Source: an uncultured Dorea sp.
GTDB lineage: Bacteria; Bacillota; Clostridia; Lachnospirales; Lachnospiraceae
Length of the DNA stretch: 62,391 nt
Assembly: GCA_910589275.1 (NCBI GenBank)
Contig: CAJUTH010000019.1
Location: 1 to 62,391 of the forward strand
Reading direction: 5' to 3'
Under the pieces are notes generated by a model. It worked only from the letters and a program-made list of their open reading frames with translations. It searched no databases and was not told the DNA's origin. The stretch's first letter is position 1; the number at the start of each line of letters is the position of its first letter. A program made the position numbers and the translations under genes. Positions 50,649-59,922 of this stretch are shown here, in pieces.

Positions 50649-51161
50649 ATGAAGTGTGACGCAGAAAAATTTGCCGGTATGTATGAAGGGATTTATAAGG
50701 ATTTGTACCGTTTTGCCCTGTGCATGATGCGAAATCCTCAGGACGCGGAGGACGCGGTGAGCGAGGCGGTGATACATGGATATGAGCATGTGTCTTCCCT
50801 TCGCAGGGAGGACGCCTTTAAGAGCTGGATGTTTACGATACTTTCCCGTGTGTGTAAAAAGAAGCTTGCCACAGCGGCAAAGAAGAGAACCGTGAGCGAG
50901 GCGGAATTTTTTGAGCGGACAGAAGCGGCGGAGGACAGTATGGAGATGAATCTGGATGTGCGCCGTGCTTTTGCGGTGCTCTCGGAGGAAGAACAGATGA
51001 TTGTGGGGCTCTCGGTGTTTGGCGGGTATCAGAGCGGCGAGATCGGCCGGATGCTGAGGCTGAAAGGCGGGACGGTGAGATCGAAGAGAAGCCGCGCGCT
51101 TGCGAAGATGAGCGTGATTCTAAAGCCCCATAAAGCAGCGGGACAGGCAGCATATTACTAG
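50649..51161 (+). CDS. RNA polymerase sigma factor, ECF type
   Basis: A 170-residue sigma-70 family factor with only regions 2 and 4. Region 2 (about 10-75) has LYRFALCMMRNPQDAEDAVS and AFKSWMFTILSRVCKK; region 4 (about 105-160) has LSEEEQMIVGLSVFGGYQSG and a helix-turn-helix ending GGTVRSKRSRALAKM. It is followed 17 bp later by a membrane-anchored beta-propeller protein that probably acts as its anti-sigma or sensor partner. ATG 50649 follows AAGGAGGGATAGG. Confidence 0.88.
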   Translation: MKCDAEKFAGMYEGIYKDLYRFALCMMRNPQDAEDAVSEAVIHGYEHVSSLRREDAFKSWMFTILSRVCKKKLATAAKKRTVSEAEFFERTEAAEDSMEMNLDVRRAFAVLSEEEQMIVGLSVFGGYQSGEIGRMLRLKGGTVRSKRSRALAKMSVILKPHKAAGQAAYY

Positions 51162-51178
51162 GAAAGGAGACTTGTACG

Positions 51179-53104
51179 ATGAATAAGAAAGAGCAGGAAT
51201 TTATAAATCAGATGAAAAAAGAATCAGAAGCTGTGAATGTACCGGAGTCTCTGGAGCCAAGAGAGATTGAGAAGCTGCTGAAAAGCAGGCCGAAAAAATT
51301 TGTTTGGAAGAAGGCTTATACGGCCGCGGCTGCTGCCTGCTGTATTCTGGTGTGCGGCCTTGCTTTCGGTATGACAAAGGACGGCGGTTATAGCGGGGGC
51401 AGAGAGGGAGCTGCCGCCGGGGGGACAGAGGCGGATCCCCTTCGCAGTTCCGGTTTTGAGACGGCTGAGAATTATGAGGATGTGTACGAATACCTGCAGG
51501 CGCGTATGGAGGAGATGAATGGAAGGAACTATGACAGCGGAGAGGTCATGATAACGGAGGATTCAGCTTCGGATATGCCAGCAGGCGGTGCGGCGGCGCC
51601 CCAGCGGATCGCATCGGAAGCAAAGACGATGGACGCGGCGGTTCCCGAGACGGCTTCGGCGGACTATTCTGAGACAAACGTGCGGCAGGAAGGCGTGGAC
51701 GAAGCGGATGTGGTGAAGACGGACGGGCGCTATCTCTATACGCTGCGGGACAACGGAAGGGCTGTTGTGGTAGTAGATACAAAGGATGGCCTGAAGGAAG
51801 CTGCCGAGGTAAAGCTGGAGGATACGTATTCCATCCGTGAGTTCTATGTTAATTCCGGGAAGCTGGTGCTGACGGGAGAGATTTACCGGGAGGAGAAGAC
51901 GAAGGGCGGCTGGTATATGAGCAGCGCGAATACTTTTGCGGTTACTTATGATGTGTCTGACCCGGTGAAACCAAAGAAGCTGGGAGAGGTAACCCAGAGC
52001 GGTTACTATACCTCGTCCCGCATGACGGAGGGACACTTGTATCTGTTCAGCCAGTACACGGTAGATACGGCTTCCGGCATTGAACCGAGGGCGGTGGAGG
52101 ATTATATTCCGCTGATCAATGAATCGGTGCTTCCGGAGAAGGACATTTATATGCCGGCTACAAAGACGGCGTATATGTATGCGGTGATCGGTTCGGTGGA
52201 TATGGAGAAGCCGGATGAAGAGAAGAACAGCAAGGCGATCTTCACCGACGGAGGAAATCTGTACGTCAGCAATCAGAACATTTACTGGTATGAGGACCGT
52301 TCCTGGTATACCGGGGATACTATGATCCGCAGACTTTCTTATCAGGACGGGGAGCTTCAGGCGGAGGCTTCAGGCTTGGTAGGGGGATATATCCACGATT
52401 CGTTCTGTATTGATGAATATAAAGGATATCTGCGGGTGATTACGACTGAGAAGGAGACCAACAGCGTTTACGTTCTGGATGAGAAGCTGAAAAAGGTCGG
52501 CTCGATCGAGGGGCTTGCGGAAGACGAAAGAGTATATTCTGCAAGGCTTATGGGAGATGTAGGGTATTTTGTGACTTATCGAGAGACAGACCCGCTGTTT
52601 TCCGTAGATTTTTCAGATCCGAAGAAGCCGGAGATTATCGGAGAGCTGAAGATACCGGGATTTTCAGAGTATCTGCATTTCTATGGAGAGGATTTGCTTC
52701 TGGGAATCGGCATGGACGTGGATGAGGATGGATTTACTACAAATGGTGTGAAGCTGTCCATGTTTGATATCAGCGACAATACAGATGTGAAGGAAGTCCA
52801 GAAATATGTGATGAAAAATGTGTATAGCGCGGACGTAATGTACGACTACCGGGCGGCGCTGATTGATAGGAAGAAGAATATCATCGGATTTTCTGCAAAT
52901 AGCGGAGACGGAGAAAGCTATTATGTCTTTTCTTATGATGAGAAGAATGGGTTTGAATGTTTGATGGATGAAACCGTAAATGGAAATGGATACCAGACAG
53001 CGCGGGGAGTCTATATTGATACGGTGCTTTATGTCGTGAAAGGTAATATCATCGAAGCATACAGCATGGAAGACTATAAAAAGGTTGACGATATTATTTT
53101 GTAA
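51179..53104 (+). CDS. Membrane-anchored beta-propeller domain protein, likely sigma partner
   Basis: A 641-residue protein: a cytoplasmic N-terminus of about 45 residues (MNKKEQEFINQMKKESEAVN), one membrane helix (about 46-65), an acidic spacer and an external beta-propeller (about 160-640) of the family distantly related to WD40. The signature is SETNVRQEGVDEADVVKTDG with GRYLYTLRDN. The helix-first layout with a short charged cytoplasmic end is the usual anti-sigma topology, but no zinc-binding HxxxCxxC is present. Pairing with the sigma factor upstream supports a surface-stress sensor; the signal is unknown. Confidence 0.82.
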   Translation: MNKKEQEFINQMKKESEAVNVPESLEPREIEKLLKSRPKKFVWKKAYTAAAAACCILVCGLAFGMTKDGGYSGGREGAAAGGTEADPLRSSGFETAENYEDVYEYLQARMEEMNGRNYDSGEVMITEDSASDMPAGGAAAPQRIASEAKTMDAAVPETASADYSETNVRQEGVDEADVVKTDGRYLYTLRDNGRAVVVVDTKDGLKEAAEVKLEDTYSIREFYVNSGKLVLTGEIYREEKTKGGWYMSSANTFAVTYDVSDPVKPKKLGEVTQSGYYTSSRMTEGHLYLFSQYTVDTASGIEPRAVEDYIPLINESVLPEKDIYMPATKTAYMYAVIGSVDMEKPDEEKNSKAIFTDGGNLYVSNQNIYWYEDRSWYTGDTMIRRLSYQDGELQAEASGLVGGYIHDSFCIDEYKGYLRVITTEKETNSVYVLDEKLKKVGSIEGLAEDERVYSARLMGDVGYFVTYRETDPLFSVDFSDPKKPEIIGELKIPGFSEYLHFYGEDLLLGIGMDVDEDGFTTNGVKLSMFDISDNTDVKEVQKYVMKNVYSADVMYDYRAALIDRKKNIIGFSANSGDGESYYVFSYDEKNGFECLMDETVNGNGYQTARGVYIDTVLYVVKGNIIEAYSMEDYKKVDDIIL

Positions 53105-53122
53105 GATTTTAATCCGATTATT

Positions 53123-53151
53123 TTGACAATGTATACACCATATGTTAAACT
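53123..53151 (+). promoter_or_regulatory. Sigma-A promoter of the TPR-AAA gene
   Basis: TTGACA (53123-53128), 17-bp spacer, TAAACT (53146-53151). It lies about 60 bp upstream of the TTG start at 53211. Confidence 0.75.
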
Positions 53152-53210
53152 TGAATAAGTCATAAGATATCACACTAATAAGCAATCGAAACATTTTTGA
53201 GGTGAGAACA

Positions 53211-56200
53211 TTGGATAAATATGAATATAGGGTAAAAACAGAGCAAATGCTCGAACATATGGAGCATAAGCGTTACAAAAAGGCGATGGAGATTGCGGAT
53301 ACGATTGATTGGAAACGTGTCAAGAATCCATCTATACTTAACAGTGTCAGTGAGATATACGAGTATAACGGGGAGTTTAAGAAGAGCCGCGACGTGTTGT
53401 TTATGGCCTACGACCGCGCACCGAACAGCAGAAAGACCGTATATCGTCTGGGTACGCTGGCGCTGAAGATTAATGATATTGAAGAGGCGTCGGATTGTTA
53501 TGAGGAGTTTGTAAAGCTGGCTCCGAAGGATCCGAACCAGTATATTTTGAAGTATAAGATTTTGAAAGCGCGCAGAGCGCCGCTGGTTGAACAGATTGAA
53601 GCCCTTGAGGATTTTAAGAAGGCAGAATATATTGAAAAATGGGCGTATGAACTTGCGAGATTATATGACCAGGCAGGAATGACGGCAGAATGTCTGGAAG
53701 AGTGTGATGATCTGATCTTATGGTTTAGTGAAGGTAAGTATGTATATCAGGCTATGGAGCTTAAGATGAAGTATAAGCCGCTGACGCCGCTGCAGCAAGA
53801 GAGGTATGAGAGCCAGAAGAAAGGGATAGGAGTATCTTTCGGTCTTACACCGGAAGAACCGGAGGATGCAGCGGATGCAGCGGCGGCTCCGGCAGAAGGG
53901 GAGTCGGTGGAGGATATTGTTGCCAGAATGATGAGCTCTGTGGGCGGTAAGATATCGGATGCGACAAATCCGGATATGAAACCGGTGACGGCGGAGGCTG
54001 ACGAGGAAGAAGAACCGGCAGGCGCCGGAGGAATTGAAGTTTCCGAAGGCATAGAAGAAACGGATAGAATGACACTGGGAGGGACGGCGGCAGAACCGGA
54101 GCCTAAGAAGAGCGGAGCGGCAAATATCCGCCAGACCGTGAAAGGAGCGACTCTGGCCGAAGCGCTCCGCAATGGATTTGCCGTGGCAAATGGAATTGAT
54201 CTTGAGCCAAAGACGAAGGCGATTGACAAGAGAGATGAAGATCTGCGCATCACGGGACAGATGAAGATTGAAGAGATTCTGATGGAGTGGGAAGCTAAGC
54301 AGAGAGAGAACGCGAAGGCAATTGACAGTCAGAGGAAAAGAGACGAAGAAGCCCGGGCGCAGGAAAAGCTTGAGGCAGAGAAGCGGCGGGAGGAGGAAGC
54401 GCGCCGTATTGAGAAGCAGCAGAGGGCGGCAGAAGAAGCTAGACGTCATGCAGAGATGAGAGCTGCGGAAGAGAAGAGAAGGCTTGCAGCCAGAAAGGCA
54501 GAGGAAGAGCGTATTCTTGCGGAACAGAAGGCAGAGGAGGAACGCAGGCAGGCTATCTTAAAGGCAGAGGAAGAGGAACGTTTTCTGGAACGTCTTGCGG
54601 CGGGAAAAGCAGCACAGAATATAGACGATGAACAAACGGAACAGCGGGAGGAAGAAAGCGCAGCGATTGACGGGGCGTTAGGAATGGATGAGTTTGAGGA
54701 CGAATCTTATGAAGAGGCAGCAGCCGATGAGTTCGAAGATGAGTCCTATGAAGAAGTGGAAGCCGATGAGTTTGAAGATGAGTCATATGAAGAAGTAGTT
54801 GATGAATTCGAAGACGAATCTTATGAGGAAGCAGAAGCTGATAAATTCGAAGACGAACCTTATGAGGAAGCAGAAGCCGATAAATTCGAGGATGAATCCT
54901 ATGAAGAGGCGGAAGCAGAAGATTCCTATGATTATGAAGACGAGGACAATGATTTGGAGGAGTTTTTCGCCGATCAGGAGGAGCTTTTGGAGTCTACCGG
55001 CATGACAGAAGATCTGAGAAGGCTGATGCAGGAATTAGAAGCGGGTGAAGCGGAATCTAATGCGGCTGAAGAAGATGGGTACGAAGAGGAAACCTATGAG
55101 GAAGTCATAGAAGATGAGGTTAAGGCTGACGCTTATGAAGACGAGGCTGCAGACGCTGAATTTGAGGAAGCATCCTATGAGGAAACCACGGAAGCTGAAT
55201 TTGAAGAGGAATCTTATGAGGAGGCCGCAGATGATAAATTCGAGGGCGCGTCTCATAAGGAGGAGAAAACGGGCGAACCAGAGGAATCATACGCGCAGAC
55301 CGATGAAGATGATTTTGAAGAGGATTATGTAGGAAATTATGATGAAGAAACCTACGACGGCGATTGGGATGATTTCGATGAAGACGACTTTGAGGAGGAA
55401 ACCTTAGAGGATGCAATAGAAGAGGCGGCAGTTCAGGAGGAAATTCCCGTAATAGAAGAACCGGAGCCGGTTAAACCGGTAAGGAAGAAGAAACCGGCAA
55501 AACTAGAAAAGAAACCGGAGGAAGAGCTTCCGCCAGCGCCGAAAGCGAAGAAGACGCCGAAGATACCAGAAAAACCAGAAGAGCTTACAATCGAAGAGCC
55601 GACCGAAGAAGAGATCCAGAAGCGGATTAAGAAGGGAAAGGGCGGTATGCCCTTTGACACAGGTTTTGTGGTAACCGGACGATATGACCTAAGTGCAACT
55701 AGTGAGATCGGACTCCGCGCCGGACTTACAGAGGAGCAGAAGAAGCTGTTTTCCTATTTTGTACCGGTACGCGGTATGAGCGAGCAGATTGTGGAGGTTT
55801 TGGATAATGACCGCAGAGAGAAGAGAGAGGGAACTTCCAGAACAGGCAATATTATTGTTATGGGGCAGAAAGGCTCCGGAAAAACAGTGCTTGCAGTTGA
55901 TATTGTGAAAGCGATTCAGAAACAGAGGAATCTCAAGCAGGGCAAGGTGGCTATTGTTACAGGAGAATCCTTGAATAAGAAAGAGCTTACCAGTATCATT
56001 CAGAAGCTTCGCGGCGGTGCGATCATTATCGAGAAAGCGGGTAAACTGAATACTAGGACAATAAAAGAACTTAATCGTCTGTTGGAGAAAAAGACCGGCG
56101 AACTGCTTGTGGTTCTAGAGGATCAGAAGAAACCGCTGGAGAGGATATTTACGGCCAATCCGTCTTTTAAGAAGAAGTTTACTTCTAGGCTTGAGCTCCC

Positions 56201-56480
56201 GGCATTTATCAATGATGAGCTTGTGACCTTCGGGCAGACTTATGCAAAGGAAAGCGGTTACAAATTAGATGAAATGGGTATTCTTGCGCTGTACAGCCGG
56301 ATTGATGTAATGCAGAGAGAAGATCATTCGGTGACAGTTGCAGAGGTAAAGGAAATAATGGATGAGGCAATTGAACATTCTAAGAAGGCGAATGTGAAGC
56401 ATTTTGCCAGAAGGGTGTTCGGCAAGGGAACCGATGATTCTGACCGTATTATTTTGAAAGAGGATGATTTTAGAATTTAG
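53211..56480 (+). CDS. TPR / acidic-repeat / CbbX-like AAA protein (1089 residues)
   Basis: A large cytoplasmic protein with no signal peptide. The order is TPR-like helical repeats (about 1-200; SEIYEYNGEFKKSRDVLFMA), a charged linker, a long Ala/Arg/Glu coiled coil (about 360-470), an acidic zone with six 12-13-residue repeats of DEFEDESYEE type (about 493-570) and degenerate copies to 720, a Lys/Pro stretch and a C-terminal AAA domain (about 825-1080). The AAA part resembles CbbX/SpoVK/EccA: Walker A GQKGSGKT (885-892), GGAIIIEKAGKL, and FTANPSFKKKFTSRLELP. In place of the Walker B Asp-Glu it has E941-K942. The start is TTG 53211 (GAGGTGAG upstream) rather than GTG 53202. Function unknown. 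Confidence 0.75.
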   Translation: MDKYEYRVKTEQMLEHMEHKRYKKAMEIADTIDWKRVKNPSILNSVSEIYEYNGEFKKSRDVLFMAYDRAPNSRKTVYRLGTLALKINDIEEASDCYEEFVKLAPKDPNQYILKYKILKARRAPLVEQIEALEDFKKAEYIEKWAYELARLYDQAGMTAECLEECDDLILWFSEGKYVYQAMELKMKYKPLTPLQQERYESQKKGIGVSFGLTPEEPEDAADAAAAPAEGESVEDIVARMMSSVGGKISDATNPDMKPVTAEADEEEEPAGAGGIEVSEGIEETDRMTLGGTAAEPEPKKSGAANIRQTVKGATLAEALRNGFAVANGIDLEPKTKAIDKRDEDLRITGQMKIEEILMEWEAKQRENAKAIDSQRKRDEEARAQEKLEAEKRREEEARRIEKQQRAAEEARRHAEMRAAEEKRRLAARKAEEERILAEQKAEEERRQAILKAEEEERFLERLAAGKAAQNIDDEQTEQREEESAAIDGALGMDEFEDESYEEAAADEFEDESYEEVEADEFEDESYEEVVDEFEDESYEEAEADKFEDEPYEEAEADKFEDESYEEAEAEDSYDYEDEDNDLEEFFADQEELLESTGMTEDLRRLMQELEAGEAESNAAEEDGYEEETYEEVIEDEVKADAYEDEAADAEFEEASYEETTEAEFEEESYEEAADDKFEGASHKEEKTGEPEESYAQTDEDDFEEDYVGNYDEETYDGDWDDFDEDDFEEETLEDAIEEAAVQEEIPVIEEPEPVKPVRKKKPAKLEKKPEEELPPAPKAKKTPKIPEKPEELTIEEPTEEEIQKRIKKGKGGMPFDTGFVVTGRYDLSATSEIGLRAGLTEEQKKLFSYFVPVRGMSEQIVEVLDNDRREKREGTSRTGNIIVMGQKGSGKTVLAVDIVKAIQKQRNLKQGKVAIVTGESLNKKELTSIIQKLRGGAIIIEKAGKLNTRTIKELNRLLEKKTGELLVVLEDQKKPLERIFTANPSFKKKFTSRLELPAFINDELVTFGQTYAKESGYKLDEMGILALYSRIDVMQREDHSVTVAEVKEIMDEAIEHSKKANVKHFARRVFGKGTDDSDRIILKEDDFRI
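54687..54921 (+). repeat. In-frame tandem repeat of 36-39 bp coding DEFEDESYEE
   Basis: Six consecutive copies (DEFEDESYEE plus two or three A/V/E residues; two copies have DKF, one has EPYEE) inside the TPR-AAA gene. Synonymous differences between copies show they are not a recent expansion. More diverged copies occur around 55150-55250. Confidence 0.85.
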
Positions 56481-56531
56481 CAGGAAGCGGTGAACCTGCT
56501 TTTGTGAAAAACCGACATATATTTGTCGAAA

Positions 56532-56577
56532 AAAGAGAGAGTTTTGAGCAAATTGTAGCTTGAAACTCTTTCTTTTT
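56532..56577 (+). terminator. Intrinsic terminator after the TPR-AAA gene
   Basis: An 18-bp imperfect stem (56532-56549 with 56558-56575; three G-T pairs), 8-base loop, ending in a T-run. Confidence 0.85.
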
Positions 56578-56679
56578 ATGCGTAATTCAAGTATAATAAT
56601 AAAAGAATGCGGAGCAGTCCGCAGATATCAGGCAGGATATGTCTGTAATATCAGAAAAGCGATGTAAGAAGGTGAGGAT

Positions 56680-58593
56680 ATGGCAGAAAAGAAAAAGAAA
56701 GTAAAAGCTTATGAAGTGGGGGACTTGGATCATTATTTGTTTGGTCAGGGTACGCATTATGAGATTTTTAAGAAGCTGGGGGCGCATCCTGTGAAGGATG
56801 GCAGAAAAAAAGGTGTGTATTTTGCGGTATGGGCGCCGCATGCCAAATCAGTGTCAGTTGTGGGCGAGTTTAATGGATGGGATAAGACAGCGAATAAGAT
56901 GGAGCGGACAGAACCGCTGGGAATATATACCTGTTTTATACCGGACGTAGCGGAATATGCGATGTATAAATACTGCATTGAGACTTATAAAGGTGAATTT
57001 ATCAATAAGTCAGATCCCTTTGCGTATCATGCAGAGCTAAGGCCGGGAACTGCATCAAAGGTATTTGATATTTCTAATATTAAATGGACGGATAACGCGT
57101 GGATGGAGCAGCGCAGTAAGTGGAAACATACGGAAGAGCCGATGTCAGTGTATGAGGTTCATATCGGTTCGTGGAAGAAGCATCCGGAAGGAGAAGACGG
57201 TTTCTATAATTACCGTGAATTTGCAAAGGAGATTACCAAATATGTTAAGGATATGGGGTATACGCATATTGAATTGATTGGTATTGCGGAGCATCCTTTT
57301 GACGGCTCATGGGGGTATCAGGTAACGGGATATTTTGCACCGACGTCCCGATATGGAACACCAGAGGATTTTGCATGGATGGTGAACTATCTGCACAAGA
57401 ATAAGATTGGAATTATTCTTGACTGGGTTCCGGCACATTTTCCAAGAGATGCCCACGGACTGGCAGATTTTGACGGAACGCCGGTATATGAATATGCGGA
57501 TCCGAGGAAGGGAGAGCATCCGGATTGGGGAACGAAGATTTTTGACTTTGGTAAGAATGAGGTAAGGAATTTCCTGATTTCCAATGCTCTTTACTGGATT
57601 GAACATTTTCATATTGACGGTCTCCGTGTGGATGCGGTGGCTTCAATCCTTTATCTGGATTATGGTAAGCAGGACGGGCAATGGGTTGCGAATGAATACG
57701 GCGGAAACAAGAATCTGGAAGCGATTGAATTTTTCAAGCATCTTAATTCCGTTGTTTTGGGACGTAATCCGGGCGCGCTGATGATAGCGGAAGAGTCTAC
57801 GGCATGGCCTGCAGTTACCGGAGATGTGAAGGACGACGGTCTGGGCTTCAGCCTGAAATGGAATATGGGCTGGATGCATGATTTTACCGAATACATGAAG
57901 CTGGATCCTTATTTTCGGAAGGGCGCCCATTACAATATGACCTTTGCCATGAGCTATGCATATAGTGAGAAGTATATTCTTGTACTGTCACATGATGAGG
58001 TAGTACATTTGAAGTGTTCAATGCTGAATAAGATGCCGGGACTTGGATTTGATAAGTTTGCGAATCTGAAGGCCGGATACGCGTTTATGATGGGACATGC
58101 AGGTAAGAAGCTTTTGTTTATGGGACAGGACTTTGCGCAGCTACGTGAGTGGAGCGAGAAACGAGAGATTGATTGGTATCTGCTGGCGGAGGAACCGCAT
58201 CAGCAGATGCAGAACTGGGTAAGGGACCTTCTGCATTTGTATAAACGCAGGAAAGCATTTTACGAACTGGATAATTCGTGGGAAGGCTTTGAGTGGATCA
58301 ATGCGGATGATAAAGACAGAAGTATTTACAGCTTTATGCGTCATGCAAAGGGAGGCAAACAGAATCTTCTGTTTGTATGCAATTTTACACCGATGGCGAG
58401 GGATGATTACCGGGTAGGCGTACCGAGACGCAAGCAGTATAAGCTGATACTGAATAGCGATGAGGCTAAATACGGCGGAAGCGGCGCGGAAAGGCCGACA
58501 GTCTATAAGGCTGTAAAATCAGAATGCGACGGGAGACCATATTCATTCGCATACCCCCTTCCAGCATATGGAGTAGCAATATTTGAGTTTTAG
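56680..58593 (+). CDS. glgB: 1,4-alpha-glucan branching enzyme GlgB
   Basis: A 637-residue GH13 branching enzyme forming alpha-1,6 branches in glycogen. The N-terminal CBM48 (about 40-130) has FAVWAPHAKSVSVVGEFNGW. The catalytic barrel shows the nucleophile D318 in GLRVDAVASI, the acid/base E371 in IAEEST and the third Asp in LSHDEVVH. A C-terminal beta domain follows. The N-terminus is short, as in branching enzymes of Firmicutes. No other glycogen genes (glgA, glgC, glgP) are in the window. ATG 56680 follows GAAGGTGAGG. Confidence 0.95.
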   Translation: MAEKKKKVKAYEVGDLDHYLFGQGTHYEIFKKLGAHPVKDGRKKGVYFAVWAPHAKSVSVVGEFNGWDKTANKMERTEPLGIYTCFIPDVAEYAMYKYCIETYKGEFINKSDPFAYHAELRPGTASKVFDISNIKWTDNAWMEQRSKWKHTEEPMSVYEVHIGSWKKHPEGEDGFYNYREFAKEITKYVKDMGYTHIELIGIAEHPFDGSWGYQVTGYFAPTSRYGTPEDFAWMVNYLHKNKIGIILDWVPAHFPRDAHGLADFDGTPVYEYADPRKGEHPDWGTKIFDFGKNEVRNFLISNALYWIEHFHIDGLRVDAVASILYLDYGKQDGQWVANEYGGNKNLEAIEFFKHLNSVVLGRNPGALMIAEESTAWPAVTGDVKDDGLGFSLKWNMGWMHDFTEYMKLDPYFRKGAHYNMTFAMSYAYSEKYILVLSHDEVVHLKCSMLNKMPGLGFDKFANLKAGYAFMMGHAGKKLLFMGQDFAQLREWSEKREIDWYLLAEEPHQQMQNWVRDLLHLYKRRKAFYELDNSWEGFEWINADDKDRSIYSFMRHAKGGKQNLLFVCNFTPMARDDYRVGVPRRKQYKLILNSDEAKYGGSGAERPTVYKAVKSECDGRPYSFAYPLPAYGVAIFEF

Positions 58594-58620
58594 CGCGTAG
58601 AAGAAAGAGAGGAACCGGGA

Positions 58621-59340
58621 GTGCGCTTAAGAAATATACCGCGTGCAGAGGGTGTGCTGAAAGCACACCCTATTGTAGTGAAAAATGAAAAGGCATTTAG
58701 AGGAAGATGGAATCAAGAGTTTGGCAATTCTAATCCAATTCATATTGAGATCGGTATGGGGAAGGGTAGCTTTTTGCTGACAATGGCCAAGCAGAAACCA
58801 GAAATTAATTACATTGGGATTGAACGGTATTCCAGTGTTCTTTTGCGTGCTGTGGAAAAATACGAAGAGAGACATGGCAGAGACGGGATTCTTGCTGTAA
58901 ACGAGGGAACTGAGTGGGATTTTAAGATTTATGAGGACTATCCGAATATACGGTTTGTTTGTGCGGATGCGGCTGAAGTAGAGGAACTGTTTGATGCCGG
59001 GGAGGTCGCAAAGATCTATTTAAATTTTTCAGATCCATGGCCGAAGAAACGGCATGCGAGAAGGAGGCTTACGTCTCGAGAATTTCTTGGGAGATATGAG
59101 AAAATTTTGAGTGATGAGGGAATAGTAGAGTTTAAAACGGATAACAGTGAATTATTTCGTTATTCGCTGGGGGAAATAGAGGAGGCCGGCTGGAGGCTTG
59201 CCGACTGTACATGGGATCTTCATAGTGACGAAAGGATGAATCGGGGAAATGTGATGACAGAATATGAGGCTAAATTTTCTGGTATGGGGAATCCAATCCA
59301 CAAACTGACAGCGGTAAGACTGTTTACGGATCAGGAATGA
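58621..59340 (+). CDS. trmB: tRNA (guanine-N7-)-methyltransferase TrmB
   Basis: A 239-residue SAM-dependent enzyme methylating G46 in the tRNA variable loop. Motifs are HIEIGMGKGSFLLTMA (SAM binding), YIGIERYSSVLLRAVEK and the tRNA-binding block NFSDPWPKKRHARRRL. It ends with NPIHKLTAVRLF. GTG 58621 is the start, behind AGAGAGGAACCGGGA. It lies 27 bp after glgB and may be co-transcribed with it. Confidence 0.94.
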   Translation: MRLRNIPRAEGVLKAHPIVVKNEKAFRGRWNQEFGNSNPIHIEIGMGKGSFLLTMAKQKPEINYIGIERYSSVLLRAVEKYEERHGRDGILAVNEGTEWDFKIYEDYPNIRFVCADAAEVEELFDAGEVAKIYLNFSDPWPKKRHARRRLTSREFLGRYEKILSDEGIVEFKTDNSELFRYSLGEIEEAGWRLADCTWDLHSDERMNRGNVMTEYEAKFSGMGNPIHKLTAVRLFTDQE

Positions 59341-59399
59341 CCTGTGGACAATAACACGAGATAAGCTATATAGAATATACTATAATAGAGGTGATATAA

Positions 59400-59714
59400 G
59401 TGATTCATTTGACAGCGAAAAATTTTGTGATAGAGGCAAAACGATGCCGGGGACCGGTGGTGGTAATGTTTTATGCGGTTTGGTGCGGAAAGTGTGCTAT
59501 GATGAAACCGGTGGTAGAGGAACTGGAGAGAAGGTACTATGACAAGATAAAATTCTGTAAAGTGGAAATAGAAGAATCGGCGGTGCTGGCGGCGGAATAT
59601 GGGGCAGATATTGTTCCGACGTTTGTAACGTTTAAGGATGGAGAAGTGTTTAGCTTTATGCAGGGCGTGATTCAGGAGGATATTTTTGAGGAACGAGTCC
59701 GAGAACTGCTTTAG
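59400..59714 (+). CDS. Thioredoxin-family protein
   Basis: A 104-residue thioredoxin fold with the redox site W28-C29-G30-K31-C32 (the classic site is WCGPC) and a cis-proline segment VPTFVTFKDGE. It lacks a signal peptide, so it works in the cytoplasm on protein disulfides. The Pro to Lys change in the active site would alter its redox potential. The start is GTG 59400 with AGAGGTGATATAA upstream. No reductase is adjacent. Confidence 0.9.
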   Translation: MIHLTAKNFVIEAKRCRGPVVVMFYAVWCGKCAMMKPVVEELERRYYDKIKFCKVEIEESAVLAAEYGADIVPTFVTFKDGEVFSFMQGVIQEDIFEERVRELL

Positions 59715-59728
59715 CTGAGATTTCATGC

Positions 59729-59754
59729 CTGCTGTGAATGGAGTGAACCGTAAC
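59729..59754. repeat. Short hairpin-like sequence related to 33519-33545
   Basis: The sequence CTGCTGTGAATGGAGTGAAC followed by CGTAAC matches the third hairpin of the fliD leader (TGCTGTGAACGAAGCGAAC plus AGTAAC) at most positions. It lies after the thioredoxin stop; no clear T-run follows. Confidence 0.5.
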
Positions 59755-59922
59755 ACGTTAAGAGTATTTTTATAAAATCCTAAGAATTGATTAGTATACA
59801 TTCTAGAAAGAGTGTGCTATATTATGTGGAGGATAATTTATCCGATGATTCGGAAATCATGTGTTTCCGGAAGATTAAAAAGGGGAAGTGCATCGAGGGA
59901 GTCGATGTCAGGAGGGATTTTT

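Noticed and set aside
53718..54449. 243-codon minus-strand open frame over the TPR-AAA gene
   Set aside because: Shadow of the charged coiled-coil coding region; no ribosome binding site.
59812..59922. Longer N-terminus of the DUF1002 protein
   Set aside because: A strong ribosome binding site and signal peptide start at ATG 59923.
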